From NCBI GenBank assembly GCA_001312325.1, contig BBDJ01000012.1, positions 62,001-126,000 on the forward strand: DNA of 64,000 bases. Direction: 5' to 3'. A program made the position numbers and the translations under genes. Shown here piece by piece: positions 58,834 to 64,000 of the stretch (positions are counted from its first letter, which is position 1; each line of letters opens with the position of its first letter). The stretch comes from Lysinibacillus pakistanensis. GTDB taxonomy: Bacteria; Bacillota; Bacilli; Bacillales_A; Planococcaceae. Under the pieces are notes generated by a model, which searched no databases, was not told the origin of the DNA, and worked only from the letters and a program-made list of their open reading frames with translations.

Positions 58834-59354
58834 GTGTCAGATCAACTAAAAAAATGTATTACCGCCCGTTATTGACTTGTCAACAAAAGTGCTAATCGTG
58901 GGCTCAATGCCTGGAAAACAATCATTAGAGAAGCAGCAATATTATGGTAACCCACGCAATCACTTTTGGGCGATTATTGGGGAAATATTAGAGACAGCAA
59001 TTCCAGATAACTATGAACAAAGGTTGCAGTTGTTAAAGAGTAACCATATTGGTCTTTGGGATACAATAGCATCTTGTGAGCGTAAGGGGAGCTTAGATGC
59101 GGCTATTCGTAATGAAAAGCCGAATGATTTTCAAATGCTTTTTGAGCACTATCCTAACATTGAGTTAATACTTTTTAATGGAGCAAAGGCTTTTGATGTT
59201 TTTAAAAGGCATATTGGTTTTGAAGTTTTAGCTAAGCGTGCCTATCAAAAAAATGCCCTCAACTAGCCCTATACCTGGTAAAAATATTAAATCTTTAGAG
59301 GAAAAGCTCAAGGATTGGCAAGTGATGTGCCCCTATTTACCTAACATAAAATAA
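58834..59354 (+). CDS. DNA-deoxyinosine glycosylase, UDG superfamily (frame broken)
   Basis: About 172 residues after removing one A from the 7-A runs at 58852 and 59250. UDG-fold motif A is VLIVGSMPGKQSLEKQQYYGNPRNHFW; GLWDTIASCERKGSLDAAIRN and IELILFNGAKAFDVFKRH follow; the C-terminal motif reads LPSTSPIPGKNIKSLEEKL (SxSPxP-like). This is the hypoxanthine-DNA glycosylase subgroup, which removes deaminated adenine. GTG 58834 follows AAGGAGTG. Confidence 0.87.
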
Positions 59355-59377
59355 CCTCCATTGTTGGAGGTTATTTT
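59353..59377. terminator. Terminator between convergent genes
   Basis: AACCTCCA and TGGAGGTT arms with a 4-base loop, then ATTTTT. Confidence 0.85.
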
Positions 59378-60240
59378 TACTGCCATGTATTGTAGTAAGA
59401 CCCCGCTGGACTAAAGAAGAATTTAAAATCATATTTTTCAGCCAATGCACGACTTTTCACTTCATTATTAAATCCAATTGTCATAACCTGTGTACCAAAC
59501 TTTTCACGAATGTGAACTAATTGCTTCATCATATCCAATGACCATTCATCTTTCTCAACTACCCCATATGTAAAGTCTTCCCACATAATAAAATCGACAT
59601 AGGGAGCCGTATAATCAGCTAGCGTTTGAAAGCCCCAATTTTGTGCAACGGATAGCCCATTATATTGTTGCTTTATCTCTTTAATAAAGGACAGCATTGC
59701 TTCATTTTGTGGATGTTGTTCTTTTTCAGGTAAGAAAGAATTAATATTGCCAACTGTATCTAAAAAAAACCCCATCTAACCCTTTTTGTACAATCTGTGT
59801 TTTAATTTCTTCTAGTAAAAGCTCTTGATAATGTGCAGAGGTCATATCCACTAAATAGGAATCCCATTCTGAGAAATACATTTTTTTCTCCATGGTCATC
59901 CCTATAAAAATCCTCTTCCAATAATTGATTATATAGCTCTGAGTTCCACTTGTCTGCCTCCATAGCATTTATATAACCATACACTAATGTCCCATTGCTT
60001 TGAGCCTGATCAATATAATGCTGTTGCATTTCAATAGGCTCCACTATGACTAGGTCAACTTTAGCCATTTCTTTCCCGATTGTTTCATTACCTTTATCTA
60101 AATAATATTTGTAATCCTTCACTGCCGCTAGTTTTTCTGAAATACTGATAGATTCAGCTTTATTATTTGCCGAGAAAAAAATAGATGCAAATGCCCAAGG
60201 ATAATAGAATTATTGTAATAATAAAAGCAGCTTTTCGCAT
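59377..60240 (-). CDS. Extracellular TIM-barrel glycosidase, GH114/TM1410-like (frame broken)
   Basis: About 286 residues after repair at 60175, 59890 and 59765 (A/T runs). An N-terminal anchor (AAFIITIILLSLGICIYFF) exports it. Barrel strands: DLVIVEPIEMQQHYID, GTLVYGYINAMEADKW, YLVDMTSAHYQELLLEEIKT, KGLDGVFFLDTVGNIN, LSVAQNWGFQTLADYTAPYVDFIMWEDF and TQVMTIGFNNE. Conserved acidic residues in LDTVG and WEDF fit endo-alpha-1,4-polygalactosaminidase-like enzymes. Spore or wall polysaccharide is a possible substrate. Confidence 0.75.
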
Positions 60241-60383
60241 AAGTTCCCCTCTCCTTGAAATAACTACCTTTTATTTATACAGATTCGTTAGTTGATTAGG
60301 TATAAATGTATCCCTTAGGCAATAGTTCAACAGTTATTTGCCCTTTTTCATATACTGACTTAAGTAAAAGGGGGGAGTTTGTA

Positions 60384-60722
60384 TTGTATTATAATCCATA
60401 TGGGGAGAACTTCCAACGCCCAGGTTGGAACGAACCTAATTTTGAGTCGTCGTTTGGACCACCACCAGCAGGTCAAATGCCGATGAGCGCACCACCAGGC
60501 TTTTCACCACCTATTCCAGCCTGGCAAGTAGGCTCAAGTGGTATCCGCTCCTGCTTATTTAGAAATACGTTTATTTGGATGAATAACGGGAGAAGCTTTT
60601 GGTTTTTCCCAACTGCAATAGGGCGGGAGTTTGTAGCAGGTTTTAGATGGAGCAATCGATATGGCTGGCGCTTCCGTACCATTACTAGAAATAGCATACG
60701 TTCCTTTGAATGCTTTAGGTAG
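60384..60722 (+). CDS. Small Pro/aromatic-rich coat-like protein
   Basis: 112 residues from TTG 60384, which has AAAAGGGGGGAG 10 bases upstream. The frame is open back to 60306, but that part has no ribosome site. It begins LYYNPYGENFQRPGWNEPNF, a proline-rich stretch PPPAGQMPMSAPPGFSPPIP follows, and the C-terminal half is an aromatic beta unit (FWFFPTAIGREFVAGFRWSN, WRFRTITRNSIRSFECF). The YYNPY start is shared with the protein at 33130-33540. A spore-surface role is inferred from composition only. Confidence 0.65.
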   Translation: MYYNPYGENFQRPGWNEPNFESSFGPPPAGQMPMSAPPGFSPPIPAWQVGSSGIRSCLFRNTFIWMNNGRSFWFFPTAIGREFVAGFRWSNRYGWRFRTITRNSIRSFECFR

Positions 60723-60726
60723 TATC

Positions 60727-60775
60727 AATTTCGCCTTGGCTAATGGAAGCTTTTGCTACGTGAATGAAGATAAAT
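60727..60775. repeat. Dispersed stop-codon-linked repeat, short copy
   Basis: AATTTCGCCTTGG at 60727, 5 bases after a stop codon, matches (same sense relative to the gene) the start of the repeat following the monooxygenase gene at 7197. Confidence 0.5.
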
Positions 60776-60780
60776 AGTTG

Positions 60781-61126
60781 GCTTTTAGAAAAATGATGTT
60801 ACAATGATTGTAACGAAAAATGAAGGGACGATGGGTGGCTAATGAATAACTAATCTTAATTTTTGTACATGAAAAAGGTTTTTCAATGACTCAAAAATAG
60901 GATTAGTCTGCCCATTTTCCATAACTATAGTTGTTTCGCTATTAATTTGTTAATGCATAGCTGAGCTTGTTTTTCCTATGTTAAAAAAATAGGGAACCGA
61001 GCATTTTTAGTAATGGATTACAAAGATAGCATTCAATTATTTGTGCATGATATTGTTGCGACTAATCCTTCCAAAATAATTGGAGGGATTTTTTTGTCCC
61101 TCTAAGATAGAGAGGGATGGATACGT
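60781..61126 (+). promoter_or_regulatory. Attenuator-like leader of the ABC-F gene
   Basis: It holds a long-range pairing ATGGG/CTAAT (about 60830) with ATTAG/CCCAT (about 60905), and an intrinsic terminator AATCCTTCCAA/TTGGAGGGATT (61064-61090) with T tail. A further hairpin TCCCTCT/AGAGGGA (61097-61117) covers the ribosome site AGAGAGGG. TCCCTC can alternatively pair with GAGGGA of the terminator arm. A 30-codon ORF (61013-61105) runs through the terminator but has a poor ribosome site. Confidence 0.65.
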
Positions 61127-62761
61127 ATGAAGGAAATTTTGCAATTACAGGATGTTCGATATGAAATTAACGATACAATGATTTTTAACAATGTTTCAGG
61201 TGCTGTTAAACAAGGCGAGGTAATTGGCATCATCGGAAGAAATGGTGCTGGTAAATCCACATTATTACAATTGATCTCAGGTTTATTAGAGCCCTCTAGA
61301 GGAAAGCTACGTTGGCTATATTCTGTAAAAGTTGTATATGTCGAGCAAGAGCTGGCTTATTTTGATTTAACGGAGGTTACCACGAGTGAGGCTGATTTAC
61401 TTGCGAAATGGCGGGTTCCCAACGTACCCTTTTCTACATTAAGTGGTGGAGAAAAGCTGAAAATGCGACTAGCAGAAGGTTTTTCCCAAAATGCCCAGCT
61501 ACTCTTACTTGATGAACCAACAAATCATTTGGATGAGCAGAGTACGGCTTTATTAATAGAGCAAGTAAAAGATTACACTGGCACAATCATTGTAGTGTCC
61601 CATGATCGGTATTTTCTAGATGAGATTGCAACAAAAATTTGGTCATTAGAAGAGGGAAAGCTTATTGAGCATAGTGGTAATTATTCGAGCTATATGGAGG
61701 CCAAAGAGCATCGAAGGCTAACGCAGCAGCGAGCATTCGAAAAGCAGCAAAAAAAATATAGAGCGAATAGAGGACCAAATGCAAGCATTAACATCCTGGT
61801 CTCAAAAGGCACATGTGCAATCTACAAAGCAAGAGGGATTTAAGGAGTATCATCGTGTCAAAGCAAAGCGAATGGATTCACAAATTAAGTCAAAGAAAAA
61901 AAAGATTGGAGAAGGAGTTAGCAAAGAATAAGGTAGAAGAAATTGCCCCTGAAGATGAAATACGTTTCACCTTAGGTACAAATCAACGAGTAGGTAAGAG
62001 GATGCTAGAGACAAAGCGTTTAAAGATGCGTTTTGAAGAACGGATACTGTTTCAGGATGTTAATTTGACAGCTAAATTTGGTGATAAAATTGCTATAACG
62101 GGAACCAATGGCAGTGGAAAAACGACATTATTAAAAATACTTTTAGGTCAGTTAAAGGCTGAGGGGGAGATTTGGATATCTCCTGCAGCAAATATTGGCT
62201 ATTTAACACAAGAGGTATTTGATCTGCCACTTGAGCAGACACCAGAGCAATTCTTTTATAAAGAAACCTTTGAAGAGCGCGGTAAGGTTAGAAATCTCAT
62301 GAAGCATTTGGGATTTACATCAGCACATTGGTCTTCACCAATAGGTAAGATGAGTATGGGGGAACGAGTGAAATGCAAACTGATGGCGTATATTATAGAA
62401 GATAAAAACGTTCTAGTTTTGGATGAGCCAACAAATCATCTTGATTTACCATCACGTGAACAGCTGGAGAAAACTCTTGCTCAATACAAGGGTACCTTAT
62501 TTGTAGTATCACATGATCGATATTTTCTTGAGAAGGTGACGAATAGCGTGTGGGAGCTATGCCATCAGCGTATCGAGAAAAAATGGAGCGATAATTCTCC
62601 CTCAGCAGTTGATGCTAAAGAGGCACTACGTTTAACGCTTGAGACAGAAAAACAGGAGATATTAGGAAAGCTGAGTTTTTTTAACAGCAAAGAATAAGGA
62701 ATATGCATTACTAGATCAAAAGTTTCAGGAGCTAACGCAGCGAATTAATAAACTAAAATAA
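61127..62761 (+). CDS. ABC-F ribosome-protection protein (frame broken)
   Basis: About 543 residues after removing one A at 61750 and 61900 and one T at 62678. Two nucleotide-binding domains and no membrane part. First: Walker A IIGRNGAGKSTLLQLI, signature TLSGGEKLKMRLAE, Walker B LLLLDEPTNHLD. The inter-domain linker (ARD) is KKRIEDQMQALTSWSQKAHVQ. Second: ITGTNGSGKTTLLKIL, KMSMGERVKCKLMA, VLVLDEPTNHLD. The short first ABC and long linker fit antibiotic-resistance members such as VmlR/Msr/Vga, which dislodge macrolide-, lincosamide- or streptogramin-type drugs from the ribosome. A terminator-containing leader precedes it. Confidence 0.85.
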
Positions 62762-62826
62762 ACGTTTATGCCGATAATGGATAGGGAAAAATAAAATAAT
62801 AAAGCATTTGAAAAGGAGGCAATATC

Positions 62827-63656
62827 ATGAAAAAACTACTTTTTGCATTCATGCTATTTAGTTTTACTATCATCAGTGCCTGCTCTGACAGTGATGAAAA
62901 AAAATAATACACAATCTGAAAAAGACCTTCCATCACAAGAAAATCAACAACAGGAAGAGCAACAGACACCTGAAAAGCAGAATGAAAAGCCAGCAACCAA
63001 TGGCAATAACGATAATACGGTGGCATCCATTACACAGGCTGAAGCTTTAAAAAAATATTAAGGATCAGCTTAAAACAAACCTTCCTATTTATTTGCCAGC
63101 AAAGCTTCCAATTCCAGAGGGTGCTTTCCTAACGGCGACGACTAAGGCTGAGAATCAACAAGTTGAAATAATATTTTATGAAAGTGAACAGTATTTGCCG
63201 ATTAATGATATTAAGCTTAAAAATCCAGAATCTGCGACAGTGCTTGCACGACTTACTGTGAAGCAGTATGGAAGTACCAAAGAAGCCAATGAGCAAATTG
63301 CCTTTGAGAACTTTAGTAAAAATGGTGGTCAGGAGGTCGATCTTGGCAATAAAATTAAAGGCTATCAGGATGCTGGCGTTGGTTCGTTATGGACTGGCTG
63401 GAATGAGGGGAGATGGGCAATAGCAACTCATACTCGAACAGACAATCCAGAGGCTGGTGTAAAGCTTGCAAAGCAGGCAATACAGTTTTTGGAAACGCAT
63501 ATGCTTCCGGTTCCAAAGCAAAACGGCTCCGCCCATTTAGATGTTTATGAAACAGGAAATTTAATTGTATGGCAGGATGAAACCCTTGTCTATACGCTGG
63601 ATACTATAAAAGATCCACTAAAAGCACTTGAAATAGCAACAGCATTTTATCACTAA
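62827..63656 (+). CDS. Lipoprotein of unknown function (frame broken)
   Basis: About 275 residues after removing one A from runs at 62899 and 63051. Lipoprotein signal with lipobox ISAC (LLFAFMLFSFTIISACSDSD), then a Gln/Glu/Lys/Pro-rich linker of about 45 residues, then a globular part beginning YLPAKLPIPEGAFLTATTKAE with ESEQYLPINDIKL, GSTKEANEQIAFENF and VGSLWTGWNEGRWAIATHTR. Such proteins occur in spore formers without known function. AAAAGGAGGC precedes the ATG. It follows the ABC-F gene, with no terminator visible between, so co-transcription is possible. Confidence 0.78.
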
Positions 63657-63660
63657 TTAA

Positions 63661-63704
63661 AACCCTCCTAGAGCAGAGAATAGCGCTCTAGGAGGGTTTT
63701 TGGA
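63661..63704. terminator. Terminator between convergent genes
   Basis: AACCCTCCTAGAGC (63661-63674) and GCTCTAGGAGGGTT (63685-63698), then TTT. Confidence 0.92.
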
Positions 63705-63719
63705 TCTTGATTTAGAGCA

Positions 63720-63757
63720 AGATACAGCAACTCTTTAAAATCCAGACGCAATTACGC
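63720..63757. repeat. Dispersed stop-codon-linked repeat, short copy
   Basis: AAAATCCAGACGCAATTACGC (split: AAAATCCAGACGC, then AATTACGC) directly abuts the minus-strand stop at 63758, as in the copy ending at 46740. Confidence 0.5.
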
Positions 63758-64000
63758 TTAAATCTTTTCTACTTCTGCTACAAGCTTTTTATATGCTGTA
63801 AACTGTTTCTCCCACTCTTCCATTGGATATTCCTCATGTATCGTTCCATTTAATAAGTCTGACAGTAGGTCCAAGCATATATGCCAGCCAGCTAAATCTT
63901 TAGGAGTATGCGCCGTTAATTCACCAATTGATTCTGCCAGTAGAAGTACCGAGCCGTTGTCGGTAGGGGAGAGCTCAAATCTGACCGTATCATTGCCCCA
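63758..64000 (-). CDS. SRPBCC/AHSA1 domain protein, C-terminal part
   Basis: The last 80 residues of a START-like (AHSA1) protein; the start lies beyond the window. DTVRFELSPTDNGSVLLLAE is the final strand pair, AHTPKDLAGWHICLDLLSDLLNG the long C-terminal helix with the family's GW/HICLD-type pattern, and an extra tail EWEKQFTAYKKLVAEVEKI. Such proteins bind small hydrophobic ligands or modulate stress responses. No frame break is visible. Confidence 0.8.
   Translation of the reverse strand, partial: WGNDTVRFELSPTDNGSVLLLAESIGELTAHTPKDLAGWHICLDLLSDLLNGTIHEEYPMEEWEKQFTAYKKLVAEVEKI

Noticed and set aside
1..64000. tRNA or rRNA genes
   Set aside because: I looked for cloverleaf cores and rRNA-like GC-rich blocks on both strands and saw none; a tRNAscan/Infernal run would be decisive.

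Overview
The window looks like chromosomal DNA of a low-GC, endospore-forming Bacillaceae/Planococcaceae member. The mix of families, the dispersed repeats and the AT-rich composition best suggest Lysinibacillus. That is inference from gene content; no 16S or other taxonomic marker lies in the window.

A dominant feature is that more than half of the genes are split by single-base shifts. In most cases I checked, the break sits at a run of 7 or 8 A or T, and removing one base restores one continuous, well-conserved protein. A smaller group lacks one base in a short run. The pattern affects unrelated genes alike, so it points to homopolymer errors in the sequence rather than mass pseudogenisation. 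I therefore annotate such genes over their full reconstructed span and say where the frame breaks. Genes I consider truly broken are the IS200-like tnpA remnant, the 5'-truncated TubZ-like tubulin gene, the HAD and DedA fragments around 29.3-30.3 kb, and perhaps an esterase with an in-frame amber codon.

Layout. 0-3.7 kb is an accessory patch: transposase remnant, secreted hydrophobic protein, small coiled-coil membrane peptide and a tubulin-family GTPase remnant. 3.7-6.0 kb is a quinone/catechol-stress operon (FMN reductase, ring-cleaving VOC dioxygenase, flavin reductase) behind an MhqR-like operator. 6.1-10.5 kb holds an esterase, a luciferase-like monooxygenase and an MFS exporter with a divergent TetR regulator. 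10.6-12.4 kb is a sigma factor/DUF4179 anti-sigma pair. 12.7-18.6 kb has an amino-acid permease, RidA, an AI-2E-type exporter, a GntR/MFS pair and an Excalibur protein. 18.6-23.6 kb has a MATE/acetyltransferase pair opposite a MerR activator, and a membrane hydrolase with a TetR repressor and matching operators. 23.8-29.1 kb has SUKH and DUF4272 proteins, an erythromycin-esterase-like protein and DUF2225. 29.3-31.9 kb is rearranged: gene fragments, a dispersed repeat and an IS1182-type element that duplicated a complete shared terminator. 31.9-32.9 kb is a cyclase-family hydrolase behind a SAM-I riboswitch.

33.9-36.6 kb is an iron-siderophore pair (Btr-like AraC/binding-protein fusion plus a Fur-boxed lipoprotein). 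36.7-40.1 kb has MFS/HxlR, an aldo-keto reductase and a VOC protein. 40.3-46.2 kb and 49.6-53.1 kb are two separate two-component systems, each beside an ABC-2 exporter, a layout typical of peptide-antibiotic sensing and detoxification. 46.2-49.5 kb holds DUF1540, a MocR regulator and a divergent EamA transporter. 53.4-60.7 kb has DUF418, SIMPL, DUF2238, YunC, polysaccharide deacetylase, DUF2268 and DNA glycosylase genes plus coat-like small proteins. 60.8-64 kb has an ABC-F ribosome-protection protein behind an attenuator-like leader, a lipoprotein and an SRPBCC fragment. The overall theme is chemical defence: about eight export or detoxification modules, most with a local regulator and a recognisable operator.
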